Shown here: positions 1 to 8,857 of the stretch, in pieces
Numbering within the stretch: the first letter of the stretch is position 1
Layout: every line of letters begins with the position of its first letter
Assembly: GCF_004331465.1 (NCBI RefSeq)
Contig: NZ_SJKB01000026.1
Location: 1 to 64,000, forward strand
From: Kribbella pittospori
GTDB taxonomy: Bacteria > Actinomycetota > Actinomycetes > Propionibacteriales > Kribbellaceae
Reading direction: 5' to 3'
Length of the DNA stretch: 64,000 nucleotides
The notes under the pieces: generated by a model
Told to the model about the DNA's origin: nothing
Database searches by the model: none
Seen by the model: the letters and a program-made list of their open reading frames with translations, nothing else
Made by a program: the position numbers and the translations under genes

Positions 1-49
1 ATCAAGGGCCAGCGGCCGCGGACCGCAGCCTCAGTTTCCTAGCCCCCAT

Positions 50-91
50 GTCGCACATCAGGTGGCGCAGATCCGTCGCACATCAGGTGGC
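50..91. repeat. 17-bp direct repeat, 25-bp period, IS-end-like
   Basis: GTCGCACATCAGGTGGC occurs twice, at 50-66 and 75-91. The 25-bp period equals that of the repeats at 63893-63932, which sit directly before an IS481-type transposase start. I infer that this is the end of a related insertion sequence lying to the left of the window, or a remnant of one. Confidence 0.5.
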
Positions 92-368
92 ACTAGGCAG
101 GCGATGTGAGCCCCGTTCGAGCACGATCGCGCGCCGAGGTCAGCGAGTCCCCCTTGCCCGCACCGCCGCGCGTGACATGGCTCGTGACATGAAATTGCGT
201 CAAACAGAGTGGACTGAGACAGCTCAAGGTCTTCTAACCCGAGCCTCCGGAGTCTGGAGCTGAGCGGCGTGGCGAGTGGCGGGCTCGCACAATCCCTGGT
301 TGCGGATTCGAGCGCTCGGTGGGTGACGTCGAACGGCACCAGCCCCAGAGTGACTGCGGTTGTTTGGT
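92..368. other. Non-coding stretch
   Basis: No convincing gene. Open frames on both strands have arginine/serine-rich, shadow-like composition and no ribosome binding site that I trust. It separates the IS-end-like repeat from the small membrane peptide gene and probably contains IS or flanking debris. Confidence 0.4.
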
Positions 369-458
369 TCAGTTCTGGATGGCGGCGAAGGCGAGGCAGG
401 CGAGGAGCAGCAGCACGCTGGTAATGAGCGCGATACGGGTCAGGTAGACGTGGCGCAC
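369..458 (-). CDS. 29-residue single-pass membrane peptide
   Basis: GTG start at 458 with a strong upstream AAGGAGA Shine-Dalgarno sequence, ending TGA at 369. The product is one hydrophobic helix (ITSVLLLLACLAFAAIQN) after a short basic N-terminus, so it should sit in the cytoplasmic membrane. It begins 18 bases after the stop of the ferric-reductase-like gene and is probably cotranscribed with it. It is too short for routine gene calling. A role as a small subunit or stabiliser of the reductase is possible but unproven. Confidence 0.5.
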   Translation of the reverse strand: MRHVYLTRIALITSVLLLLACLAFAAIQN

Positions 459-476
459 GGGATCTCCTTGCCTGCT

Positions 477-1788
477 TCAGACCCAGTCGAAGCGTTCGGT
501 ATGGATGTGGTCAGCCGGCGCGCCGATTCCGACCAACGCGTTCTCTACTGCTGCGAGCATGGGGACGGGGCCGCAGGCGAAGTACTGGAACCGCCGGAAA
601 CGTGCGGGCAGGTGGCGGACGAGGATGTCTCCGTCGATGTATCCGGTCTCCCCGGTCCAGTCCAGCGGCGGCTGCTCGAGCACGTGTACGACCGTGAGGT
701 TCAGCCGAGTGGTGACCTCGTCGATGCGATCGCGCAGGATGATGCTGTCCCAGTTGCGGTTGCCGGCGAACAAGACAACGGGGCGGACGTCGTCACGGTC
801 GGCGAGCGTCTCGAGCATGCTCAGCGCGGGCGCGATCCCGACTCCACCGGCGATCAGGCAGAAGCCGGCGCCTTCGTACTGGTCGATCGAGAACACCCCG
901 TGGGGTCCGTCCACATAAACCGCGGTCCCTGGCTTGACGGATGCGACGCCGGAAGAGAAGTCCCCCGCGGCCTTGATGGCAACCTCGAGGCTGCCGTTCC
1001 ATCTCGGCGCTCGAACAGAACGAGAACGGGTGGGAGGTAACCGAGAACGGCGATCTGCCGACCGTGATCCACGCGAACTGGCCGGGTTCGAATCGCATGC
1101 CGTCATGACCGTTCGGGCTCAGCGTGAGCACTGTCGTACTGTCACGGTCCGGCGTGACGCGCTCCACCGTCCACGGCCGCCGCCGGATTCGCAGTGGCCG
1201 AAGCAAGCGCACCCACACGAGCAGCCAGAGGAATGCCGCGGTCATGATCGACCACAGCACCTGCTTCCAAATGCTGTCGACGTAGTAGTTCACCAACAGC
1301 ACGTGTACCAAGGCCGCCAGGACCGCGATCACTGCCAGTACGGCGTGCAGGATCTGCCACAACTCGTAGGACAGTCGTAGCCGACGTCGCCATACCGAAC
1401 TGGCCACCAGGAGCACCAACGCGGCCGCCGCGATCCCTCCGAACCAGACACGCGCGGGTGTATTGCTATCCGTGAACGGGTTGGCCTCGCTCCAGTCGGC
1501 GGAAAGCGCCACGTGAATCAGGACGAAGAGCAGGCCCGTGTACCCGATCTGCCGGTGGAAATCGATCACCGCGTCCGTACCGAAGGGCTCCGCGACGGTC
1601 TTGACCCGAGCCACCAGCGCGAACTCGATCCCCATCAGAGACAACCCGACGAAGCCAAGAGCAACGGAGAAGTCGGTCCAGAAACCCTGCCCCGGTTGAC
1701 TCGTACTCATCAGCGCGAACACCAACGGCGCCACACAGATACCGACGAATACCCCGAGCCACGCGATCCCGCGCACGATCGGCGTCAT
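477..1788 (-). pseudogene. Ferric reductase-like transmembrane flavoprotein, frameshifted
   Basis: Membrane oxidoreductase of the ferric-reductase / ferredoxin-NADP reductase type, about 437 residues if repaired. The N-terminal part (1788 down to about 1003) has six or so membrane helices with candidate haem histidines (DFHRQIGY, LIHVAL, WQILHAV, ALVHVLL), then the FAD segment SHPFSFCSSAE. The reading frame then shifts by one base near 1000-1003. The downstream frame continues as NGSLEVAIKAAGDF and carries the NAD site (LIAGGVGIAPALSML) and the C-terminal YFACGPVPML motif. All expected domains are present in order, so this is a recent lesion or a sequencing error. The start at 1788 is the best in-frame ATG; its ribosome binding site is weak. 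Confidence 0.75.
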
Positions 1789-2217
1789 AACGCCGCCACT
1801 TCAGGTACGGCGCACGCCGCGCACACGACTACGACGACGGACATGAACACTCCCGGGCAACAGCCCCACCTCGGTCATGCCTGATCATGCGAAAGCGCCA
1901 GCAGTCTACCAACGCCCCGCCGTACCACCACGAAACCTGACCCCCGCGCGCCAGGACGACAGGCTCGAATCGCCAAGCCGACAAGCTAGGTGCTCGCGGC
2001 CACTCCCTGCCCGCCTCCGAGGTCGCGTCAGTCGCGCTCGGTCACGAGCTGACCGAGCTGCACTCGACTGCCACGAGAATCATCTGTGGTCCACACACCT
2101 GCGGATCATCAACGTTGGCCCGGGCTGCGTCCGGGACCGCCTCACCGCCAGATCACGAGCTACGGCTCGACTACAGGTGCTCCACGACAGGTAACATGCG
2201 CGCGACTAACCCTCGGG
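1789..2217. other. Intergenic region, no gene seen
   Basis: About 430 bases between the reductase start and the 3' end of the alpha/beta hydrolase. It must hold the reductase promoter. Possible frames are low-complexity and lack start signals. No hairpin or repeat stands out. Confidence 0.4.
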
Positions 2218-3048
2218 CTAGGTTCGTGCGTTGCGCACGGCCCAGTCGAGTGAGTAGTCCGCAACCTCTTCCCATCCGTCCTCGGAGAAGGTGGAGTGGG
2301 AGCGGTCGGGATACTCCTTGAGCTCGGTGAGCGCGCCGGTCTTCTTCTGGATCTTGTAGGCGGCGCGGGTTGATACCGCGGGCACGGTGTGGTCCTTGCC
2401 GTTGGCGAGGAACAGCAGCGGCGCGCGGCTCGAGTTGTGCCGGTTGATTCTCGTCACCGCGTGCGGTGTGAAGTTCGCGAGCGCCGCCTGGAAGAGCGTG
2501 CGCCCCGGCCCGGGCACCGCGAGCCTGTCGTAGATCGGTCTCGACTCCTCGAGTGTGCGTGTGTTGGTGAAGCCGTAGTGGAACTCCTCCGGCGTGAGCA
2601 TCTGGGTCCGGTGGCGGTTGGCTGGGTTCTTCAGTGCCACCGACGCGACCTTGGCCTGGGCGACGGGCAGGACGTACACGCCTTGGATCTGTGCAGGGCT
2701 GATCGCCACGGCCGAGGCGCCGAGGCCGCGGTCCAGCAGGAGCTGCGTGATGAGGCCGCCGAACGAGTGGCCCATAATGACCGGCGGGGCGTCGAGACCG
2801 CGGATGATTCGGTCGTAGTGGTCGGTGATCTCCTTGATCCCGAGTCGCTCGTACTTGGAGGTGTTCTGGCGAACCTCCTCCACCGTTCCCTCGAGTCCCG
2901 GCCAGGCCGGTGCGAGCACGGTGTGGCCGTTCGCCTCGAAGCGCTGCTTCCAGTCTTCCCAGCTGAGCGGGGTGAGCCAAAGGCCGTGAATGAGGACGAT
3001 GGTCGGCTTCTGCGCCGCCGGAGTGGCGTCGGGTGTGTTCGTGGTCAT
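2218..3048 (-). CDS. Alpha/beta hydrolase
   Basis: Cytoplasmic alpha/beta-fold hydrolase of 276 residues without a signal peptide. The strand-1 oxyanion region is IVLIHGLWLTP, the nucleophile elbow is GHSFGG (Ser about residue 95), the acidic residue is likely in LANGKDHTVP, and the histidine is in YPDRSHSTF near the C-terminus. Length and motif order fit the large family annotated as alpha/beta hydrolase or lysophospholipase-like. Substrate cannot be read from the sequence. It is monocistronic as far as I can see. Confidence 0.85.
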   Translation of the reverse strand: MTTNTPDATPAAQKPTIVLIHGLWLTPLSWEDWKQRFEANGHTVLAPAWPGLEGTVEEVRQNTSKYERLGIKEITDHYDRIIRGLDAPPVIMGHSFGGLITQLLLDRGLGASAVAISPAQIQGVYVLPVAQAKVASVALKNPANRHRTQMLTPEEFHYGFTNTRTLEESRPIYDRLAVPGPGRTLFQAALANFTPHAVTRINRHNSSRAPLLFLANGKDHTVPAVSTRAAYKIQKKTGALTELKEYPDRSHSTFSEDGWEEVADYSLDWAVRNART

Positions 3049-3394
3049 GGCGCTCCGATCCGGGGGGAGGGTGCGAGTACCAACGCCAGCTCAAGGCGTA
3101 AGCGAACCCAGTTCGGCCCAGTACTTTCGGCGTCCGCTGTCCGCGCTGTGGCCCTCGCCGCTTGTGCCCCACTGGTGCTCGGCGACGTACGGGACGCGTA
3201 GGTACCACTCGTCGGCCTGGCGCAGCCCGTCCCCTAACCAGATTGGTCCGGTCCGCCGGGACAGGCATCACCCGGTGCGGGTGAGACGACGCGCAAACCC
3301 GCGACTGGACCATGCTTCGTCCCGAAGGCAGCTGTCCGCGCTAGCAAACGGGTACTCGAGAGCTACTTACGCCGATCAGTCGAAGGAGCATTCG
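3049..3394. other. Intergenic region between divergent genes
   Basis: About 345 bases separating the hydrolase start (leftward) from the small membrane protein (rightward). It should contain both promoters. I see no clear operator, repeat or additional gene. Confidence 0.35.
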
Positions 3395-3568
3395 ATGTTC
3401 GCGATCATCGCCGCTGTGATCTTTGGGCCGGCGCTCATTCTGGACTGGTCCAACGCCGACATGAGTGATGCGTTCACACCTCAGACATTGCTGATGGCTG
3501 GGTTGTTGTGCATCGCGCTGCGCCCGGCCGACGTTGGGGCGGGCCGGCGATGGGGCCGGCGTCGGTGA
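3395..3568 (+). CDS. Small two-helix membrane protein
   Basis: 57 residues, ATG at 3395 with an AAGGAG site seven bases upstream. The sequence MFAIIAAVIFGPALILDW forms one hydrophobic helix, followed by a short polar loop (NADMSDAFTPQ) and a second helix (TLLMAGLLCIALRP). The composition and the phrase DAFTPQTLLMAGLLC resemble small conserved membrane proteins common in actinomycetes. The function is unknown. The start is chosen on the ribosome binding site; the longer open frame upstream is antisense to the hydrolase promoter region. Confidence 0.6.
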   Translation: MFAIIAAVIFGPALILDWSNADMSDAFTPQTLLMAGLLCIALRPADVGAGRRWGRRR

Positions 3569-3620
3569 CCGTCGTCCTGCCCGTTCTGACCCGTCTGCTC
3601 GAACTGGAGCTACGGATCTA

Positions 3621-3641
3621 GTGTCATGAGTCATTAATTCG
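3621..3641 (+). repeat. Left inverted repeat of element A
   Basis: GTGTCATGAGTCATTAATTC directly after TA. It differs by only a few bases from the complement of the right end of element B at 5753-5773. Confidence 0.7.
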
Positions 3642-3838
3642 CCGTTAGTTGACACTCTGGTGGGTGCCGAGTCCCAAGGTTGAACCGGTGGTCCGGACTG
3701 ACGAGAAACGTCGGGTGTTGGTGGGGTCGTCGGCGGAAGACGTCTCAGGTGTTGGCGGTGCGGCGCGGATCACATTGCGGTGTGCGGATGGCGGCACGAT
3801 CGGTCGGGGTCGCTGAGGACGTGGGCGTGTCGCGGGAC

Positions 3839-4591
3839 ATGGTGGTGTTTGCGGCTGCGCAGGGTTGGGCGTGTGCGATGCTGCTCGCCGTGGGGAGCCG
3901 CGACGATTACGGGTACGGGTGGCTGTTCGGCCTGGTCGATCCCGCCCCGGCGGTCCGCGCTGCTGCCCTTCGCCGCCGCGAGGCGGACGTCAGTGACTGG
4001 CGGGATGCCCTGGATCGCTGCAACGCGGCGTACTGGGCCAACGGCGGCAGTTTCGACTTCTCGGATTCACCGGCCCTGAGGGCGGCGAGGGACCAGGCCG
4101 AGGCCGCCATGCGGGAAGCCCGGGGCCGTGGCTTCGCTGGCATCCTGTCGGAATTCATCACCGAATGCCGGCCTTTCGGCCGCCGGGATCCCACCGCTCT
4201 GCGCCGTCTCGTGCCGTTCGCCGTGCTCTTCTTACAGTGGGAGGTCGCCTACCCGCAGGATTGGTGTTCGCCGTGGCCGCCATGGGGTCTCAAGAAGGAC
4301 GTCCTACGGGGCCTTGCCAGTATCGAGGTACCCCGAGACTCGCGGGCGGCGCTGGTCGAGTTGGTCGTGGCTGCGGTCCGCCGCGAGCACCGCTGCGAGG
4401 ACCGCGGGTTTGTGCTGTTGGCGCGCCGACTGGACGGGCCTGACCTGCGCAATCCGGTCGCCCAGTGCCTTGACTCGCCCGACCCGATCGTCGGCCTGCG
4501 AGCAGGCTTCCTTCTGGATGTCCTCGCCGATCCGAGCATGCCCGCGACAGTCGCAAGCTGGAAACGCTGGCTGGCATCAACCGCCACGTGA
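3839..4591 (+). CDS. Unrecognised protein, cargo of IS630-like element A
   Basis: About 250 residues from ATG 3839; the open frame extends up to 3680 but that part encodes shifted IS630 transposase remnant. The body is alpha-helical with charged helices and segments suggestive of HEAT-like repeats (PAPAVRAAALRR, DSPDPIVGLRAGFLLDVLADP). There is no signal peptide, membrane helix or catalytic motif that I can identify. The fusion of an IS remnant to a foreign gene at about 3845 probably removed the natural N-terminus, so the first residues are arbitrary. It might be an immunity- or regulator-like helical repeat protein, but I do not assign a function. Confidence 0.5.
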   Translation: MVVFAAAQGWACAMLLAVGSRDDYGYGWLFGLVDPAPAVRAAALRRREADVSDWRDALDRCNAAYWANGGSFDFSDSPALRAARDQAEAAMREARGRGFAGILSEFITECRPFGRRDPTALRRLVPFAVLFLQWEVAYPQDWCSPWPPWGLKKDVLRGLASIEVPRDSRAALVELVVAAVRREHRCEDRGFVLLARRLDGPDLRNPVAQCLDSPDPIVGLRAGFLLDVLADPSMPATVASWKRWLASTAT

Positions 4592-4630
4592 CGCCCACGT
4601 GACGACACCCTCGCCGCCTCTACTGCAGCC

Positions 4631-4673
4631 GAATCAACGGCTCACGACACATATGTCTTGAGTCAATAATTCG
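4631..4673. repeat. Junction of element A right end and element B left end
   Basis: The right end of A (4631-4650, ending CTCACGACAC) is followed within a few bases by TA (4652-4653) and the left end of B (TGTCTTGAGTCAATAATTCG, 4654-4673). The two elements therefore abut, as expected if one inserted at the TA beside the other. Confidence 0.65.
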
Positions 4674-5775
4674 AGGCCAGTCGGAAGGCTGTGGTGATGC
4701 CGAGCCCGAAGGTTGATCCGGTGGTGTGTCCGACGAGGAGCGGTCGGTCCTGGCCGGGTGGGCACGGCGACGGAAACGTCGCAGGCGTTGGCGTTGCGGG
4801 CCCGGATCGTGCTGCGGAGTGCGGACGGCGGCACGATCGGCGAGGTCGCCCACGACGTCGGGGTGTCGCGGAACATGGTGTCGAAGTGGCGGTCGCGGTT
4901 CCTGGCCGATCGGCTGGACTGATTGTCCGACGGGCCGCGTCCCGGCCGGCCGCGGACAATCACCGACGATCAGATCGAGCAGGTGATCACCAAGACGCTG
5001 GAAACCACGCCGGGTGAGGACACGCATTGGTCGACCCGGTCGATGGCTACGAGCACCGGTACGTCGCAGAGCGCGGTGTCGCGGATCTGGCGGGCGTTCG
5101 GGCTGAAGCCGCATGCGGTCGAGACCTGGAAGCTGTCGACCGATCCGTTGTTTGTCGACAAGGTCCGCGACGTCGTCGGGTTGTATTTGAGCCGACCGGA
5201 GAACGCGTTGGTGCTCGCGGTAGACGAGAAGTCGCAGATGCAGGCCATCGACCGGACCGCGCCGATCCTGCCGATCATGCCAACCACGCCGGCGCGGATG
5301 ACCCACGACTACGTGCGCACGGCACGACCAGCCTGTTCGCGGCCTTCGATGTCGGCAGCGGTTCGGTGATCGCCCAGCACAGCCGCCGGCACCGTTATCA
5401 GGAGTTCCTGCGCTTCTTGAAACTCATCGACGCCGCCGTCACGAAGTACCTCGACCTGCATCTGGTGCTGGACAACTACGCCACCCACAAGACCCCCAAG
5501 GTGAAGGAGTGGCTGATCCGCCACCCGAGATTCCACATGCACCTCACCCCCACCAGTAGTTCCTGGCTGAACCTGGTCGAGCGCTGGTTCGCCGAACTCA
5601 CCAACCGCAAACTGCGCCGCTCCGCCCACTGCAGCATCACCGAACTCGAAGCCGACGTCCGCGCCGATCACGAATGGAACGCCGACCCCAAATCCTTCGT
5701 CTGGACCAAGACCGCCGACCAGATCCTCGACACCCTCGCCCCACACTGCCAGCGAATTAACGACTCACGACACTA
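4654..5775 (+). mobile_element. IS630-family insertion sequence B
   Basis: Full-length element of about 1.1 kb bounded by 20-bp imperfect inverted repeats and TA dinucleotides, with a single transposase gene of the IS630/Tc1 type. Because the transposase has three lesions, the element is not autonomous. The ends are well preserved and might still be moved by an intact relative elsewhere in the genome. Confidence 0.8.
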
Positions 5776-5776
5776 G
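4713..5776 (+). pseudogene. IS630 family transposase, degenerate
   Basis: DDE transposase with an N-terminal HTH (GTIGEVAHDVGVSRNMVSKW), a linker (GPRPGRPRTITDDQI) and the catalytic triad in LAVDEKSQ, LVLDNYATHK and SSSWLNLVERWFAE. Three defects are visible. A one-base loss near 4778 breaks the N-terminal frame (element A keeps the intact RRRKTSQ). A glycine codon has become TGA at 4920-4922. A one-base loss near 5316 shifts HDYVR-HGTTSLF. The rest reads normally to the C-terminus inside the right inverted repeat. Confidence 0.85.
5753..5773 (-). repeat. Right inverted repeat of element B
   Basis: CGAATTAACGACTCACGACAC followed by TA; the complement matches the left ends of elements A and B. 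The last codons of the transposase frame run into it. Confidence 0.7.
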
Positions 5777-6268
5777 GACTCGTAGCGGTGAATGAGTCCC
5801 AAATACTCTCAGGTGTCAGCCGTGGAGTCGCTCGAGAAACAGGTCGTCAACGTCGGCGCTGTTCCCGATGCTCGGATATCGGCTGGATGACAGCCGGCCC
5901 CTCCGCGAGCACGAGAACGGGGAGCACCGGGCAGCCGCGCTGGCGGAAACAATCACCGAGGCCGATTGGCCAGTCGATGCAGAGGGGTGGACGCCTCCGC
6001 GTTGCCGGGGCGGGGTGGGGTGGGGTTTGCGGTGAGTTTCCGCCCTATGATCACGCAATCGCATCGGGTGTCTGCGTTCGGTGACGGTCCAGGGTGGCAT
6101 GCGGGTGATCGCTGCAGATTTGCGGTCGCGAGGGCTTGTCAACCGGCGTGGACCGGAGTTGCGTGCCGTCTGTAGCCGTAGCTCGGGGGAACTGACCGTT
6201 CAGGTCGGAGAGGTTTGCCCGTGGGCGTGGCCGGATCGGCTGCTCGCCCTGGGCGAGAGGAGGAGCCC
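5777..6268. other. Intergenic region with a short possible gene remnant
   Basis: About 490 bases. A frame from ATG 5868 to TGA 6035 encodes 55 residues with protein-like N-terminal composition (MLGYRLDDSRPLREHENGEH) but no ribosome binding site, and ends in a glycine-rich tail. It may be a remnant displaced by the IS. The promoter for the secreted Asp-box protein must lie in the last 200 bases. Confidence 0.3.
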
Positions 6269-8116
6269 ATGCGTAAGCGGGTGTGGGTAGGGATCATCGG
6301 TGCGGCGGCGCTGCTGGTGGTGCCGGCGGGGAGTGCGAGTGCGCTGAACCCGGACACGCTGATCACCGTCGGGAGTCCGAGCTCGCCATTCTCGGCGAAC
6401 AAACAGAACGAGCCGGCGGTGGCGATCGACGCCAACCACACCGGCGTTCTGGCCGCGGGTGCGAACGACAACATCGACATGGAGGCCTGCAACGCGGGTC
6501 CCGACAACGACTGCCCGTTCACCGACGGAGTCGGCGTTTCGGGGGTCTACTTCTCGTTCGACAGCGGTACGTCATGGATCCAGCCGGCGTACACGGGTTG
6601 GAGCGCGCGCAACTGCGTCGGCGTACCCGGCAACAGCGACCCGCCCTGTGCCCCGCAGGTCGGTCCGATCGGCACCTTGCCCGGGTACTACGAGGCCGGC
6701 CTGGTCTCCGACGGCGACCCGGCGGTGGCGTTCGGTCCCGTCTACCGCAACGGCACCTTCTCGTGGGCGAACGGATCGCGGCTGTACTACGCGAACCTGA
6801 CATCGAACTTCCCGGGCCGCTCGGCCTTCAAGGGATTCGAGGCGATCGCGGTGTCGCGGATCGACGGACCGGCCGCCACCGGACTGACCCAGGCCATCGT
6901 GTCGAACCAGGCCAACTGGAAGGCGCCGGTCATCGTCAGCAAGCAGAATGCCGCCCTGTTCTCCGACAAGGAGCAGGTCTGGGCCGACAACGCCTCGTCG
7001 AGTCCGTTCTTCGGGCACACCTACATCTGCTCGGCCGCCTTCCGGAGCGTGCCGAGCGCCGCACAGCCGTTGGTGGTGGCGACGTCGACCGACGGCGGTG
7101 ACAGTTGGACCACGCGGCAGGTCACGCCGGCGGCGAACAACCCGACCAGCCCGCAAGGATTCGGCAGGTCCGGCTGCACCATCAGAACCGACAGCCATGG
7201 GGTGGCGTACGTGTTCGCCTACCAGTTCGCCGTCGGATCCCCGGGCAACGGCTTCCAGATCATGTCCAAGTCCGTCGACGGTGGCCGGCACTGGACCAAG
7301 GCCCAGCCGATCTTCTCGGCCACCGACCTGTGCACAGGCTTCGAGCCGTCGATCGGGCGGTGCGTCGAGGACGGCATCGGCGGCGCCCGCGACGACCTCG
7401 GCCCGTCCCCGAGTGTGGACATCGCCAACGGCGCTCCGACCGGTGCCGATGCGACCAACCGGATCGTCGACTCGTGGGCCGACGGCCGCGACGGCCTCAA
7501 CCACGAACACGTGATGTTCTCCACCTCGACCAACGGCGGCAGCACCTGGACCGGTCCCAGGATCATCGAGACGGCCGGGGACCGCGGCTACTACGCCGCG
7601 CCGGCGATCTCGCCGAACGGGACCGACGTCTGGGTGGTGTACAACGCGTTCACCACGCCGTTCCGCAACGACACGTCGTCGCCGCGGAACCTCGTCGGCG
7701 TCGTCAAGCACGCCGACGTGGCAGGTGGTGCCGTCGGTGCCTTCAGCGAGATACACCGAAGCCCCGGTGGTGACCCGAGGGGCAGCAGCCAGAACAATCT
7801 GGCCGCCGAGTTCCTGGGCGACTACGTCTACGCCGCCGCCACCCGGACGTACGGCGCTGCCGTCTGGAACGACACCCGCAGGGCGGCCGACTGCCCAGCT
7901 ATCGACGCCTACCGCCTCGCGCTGCACAACGAGGCCGTGGCAGCCGGCGGCCCGGTGGCCGATCCCGAGGAACCACGCGGCGAGGAGGACGCAGTACATC
8001 AAGCCTTCAAGACCCAGGAGCCGGACGCCGTAGCCCCGCCCGTCCAGGCCGTGTGTCCCGCGACCTTCGGCAACTCCGACATCTTCGGCGGAACCTACGC
8101 CGACCCGACCCCCTAA
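6269..8116 (+). CDS. Secreted protein with sialidase-like Asp-box repeats
   Basis: 615 residues from ATG 6269, which has a strong GAGAGGAGGAG site; the upstream extension to 6215 is not needed. The N-terminus MRKRVWVGIIGAAALLVV with cleavage near SASA-LN is a Sec signal peptide, so the protein is exported. Several Asp-box motifs of beta-propeller glycosidases are visible: STDGGDSWT, SVDGGRHWT and STNGGSTWTG. It contains many cysteines, as in exported proteins. It resembles the sialidase/BNR superfamily, but I do not see a full sialidase active site (no clear FRIP arginine motif), so hydrolase activity is uncertain. It is followed by a strong terminator and seems monocistronic. Confidence 0.8.
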   Translation: MRKRVWVGIIGAAALLVVPAGSASALNPDTLITVGSPSSPFSANKQNEPAVAIDANHTGVLAAGANDNIDMEACNAGPDNDCPFTDGVGVSGVYFSFDSGTSWIQPAYTGWSARNCVGVPGNSDPPCAPQVGPIGTLPGYYEAGLVSDGDPAVAFGPVYRNGTFSWANGSRLYYANLTSNFPGRSAFKGFEAIAVSRIDGPAATGLTQAIVSNQANWKAPVIVSKQNAALFSDKEQVWADNASSSPFFGHTYICSAAFRSVPSAAQPLVVATSTDGGDSWTTRQVTPAANNPTSPQGFGRSGCTIRTDSHGVAYVFAYQFAVGSPGNGFQIMSKSVDGGRHWTKAQPIFSATDLCTGFEPSIGRCVEDGIGGARDDLGPSPSVDIANGAPTGADATNRIVDSWADGRDGLNHEHVMFSTSTNGGSTWTGPRIIETAGDRGYYAAPAISPNGTDVWVVYNAFTTPFRNDTSSPRNLVGVVKHADVAGGAVGAFSEIHRSPGGDPRGSSQNNLAAEFLGDYVYAAATRTYGAAVWNDTRRAADCPAIDAYRLALHNEAVAAGGPVADPEEPRGEEDAVHQAFKTQEPDAVAPPVQAVCPATFGNSDIFGGTYADPTP

Positions 8117-8125
8117 CCCCCAACC

Positions 8126-8162
8126 GACCTTAGGGGGCTGCACCGGCAGCCCCCTCAAGGTC
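8126..8162 (+). terminator. Rho-independent-type hairpin
   Basis: Perfect 10-bp stem AGGGGGCTGC / GCAGCCCCCT with loop ACCG (8132-8155), extended by GACCTT / AAGGTC arms. It lies 16 bases past the stop of the Asp-box protein. There is no U tract, as is usual in high-GC actinomycetes. Confidence 0.75.
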
Positions 8163-8282
8163 GCGGTCCGTCATCGTGGGCATCGAGGGCATGTCAGCGC
8201 AGGACAGCGCAACGACGATCTCGCCTCAAACCAGGCCATCTGACTGAGCTGTGCCAGGCTCAACGCCGGCGTTGGCACTCTC

Positions 8283-8399
8283 GTGCCCGACGCTAATGGG
8301 CGGTACTTGCCCGACTGCTACGACATCGGCCACGTGCTCATCGGCTGACTCGACGGGTTCGTCGAGGAGCTGGCCGCGCTGCGCCGCTTCGGCGGTTAA
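8283..8399 (+). pseudogene. C-terminal gene fragment with internal stop
   Basis: In one frame the bases read VPDANGRYLPDCYDIGHVLIG, stop, LDGFVEELAALRRFGG, stop. The TGA at 8346-8348 stands where a TGG codon would keep the frame. The composition is protein-like and the TAA end is clean, suggesting the tail of a lost gene. I do not recognise the family. It converges on the SRPBCC gene, overlapping its stop. Confidence 0.3.
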
Positions 8400-8857
8400 C
8401 GCTCGCTTCCATCCGAGCGGGCGGCCCCGTCGGCGGCAGCCAGCATGTCGGTGAAGGTCCGCGTCAGCATTCTGTCCAGCAATGGACCTGCGATTCGGCC
8501 GAGTGCGCCACCCCTAGGTAGGTAGCGATAGTCGAACGTGGCCAGCGTGCGGTCAGCATCGGGCTCGAGTGTGAGGGTGGACTCGGCGTGCTTGAACGGC
8601 ACCGCGGCGCTCGGCAGGTTCTGTGTGTCGATCCTGCGACCCTCTTCCCAGATGGTGACAGTTTCATCCATGGTGCCGATCGGCTTCAGTTCAACGCGCC
8701 GGCGAGCGCCCACACCGCTTGTCTGGCCGCCGATGGCTTTCGTTGCCCGGAGCCCACTCCAATGGCTCGCGAGATTCGGGAAGTCGGCGAACAGCGCCCA
8801 CACAGCATCAGTGGACGCCACCATGCGACGTTGTACTCTGATGTGCCGTTCAGGCAT
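8396..8857 (-). CDS. SRPBCC family protein
   Basis: 153 residues, START/Bet v 1-like fold (polyketide cyclase / dehydrase and lipid transport superfamily). Typical features are the N-terminal RRMVASTDAVWALFADFPN, GVGARRRVELKPIG and VTIWEEGRRI strands, and a long C-terminal helix (IAGPLLDRMLTRTFTDMLAA). ATG 8857 is the first start that begins directly at the domain; the open frame upstream to 9214 has shadow composition. Members bind hydrophobic ligands or act as toxin-like or cyclase proteins; no ligand is implied here. Confidence 0.75.
   Translation of the reverse strand: MPERHIRVQRRMVASTDAVWALFADFPNLASHWSGLRATKAIGGQTSGVGARRRVELKPIGTMDETVTIWEEGRRIDTQNLPSAAVPFKHAESTLTLEPDADRTLATFDYRYLPRGGALGRIAGPLLDRMLTRTFTDMLAAADGAARSDGSER

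Larger units (their letters stand above)
3619..4653. mobile_element. IS630-like element A, transposase replaced by a cargo gene
   Basis: TA target site at 3619-3620, left end GTGTCATGAGTCATTAATTC, and right end at 4631-4650 whose complement reads GTGTCGTGAGCCGTTGATTC. The first 200 bases match the 5' end of the transposase gene of element B (WGRRRKTSQVL corresponds to the RRRKTSQAL region), but the match stops at about 3845. From there to the right end lies an unrelated gene. The element thus has two IS630-type ends and no transposase, and sits head to tail against element B. Confidence 0.65.

Noticed and set aside
50-91. CRISPR-like repeat at the left edge
   Set aside because: Only two copies with an 8-base gap; the 25-bp period matches an IS end, not a repeat-spacer array. 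No cas genes are present.
2171-3313. Long open frame on the minus strand over the alpha/beta hydrolase, in another frame
   Set aside because: Composition is Arg/Pro/His-rich as in shadow frames, while the overlapping frame has a complete hydrolase motif set.
8126-8162. Riboswitch or attenuator after the Asp-box protein
   Set aside because: It is a simple strong hairpin just after a stop codon, best explained as a terminator.
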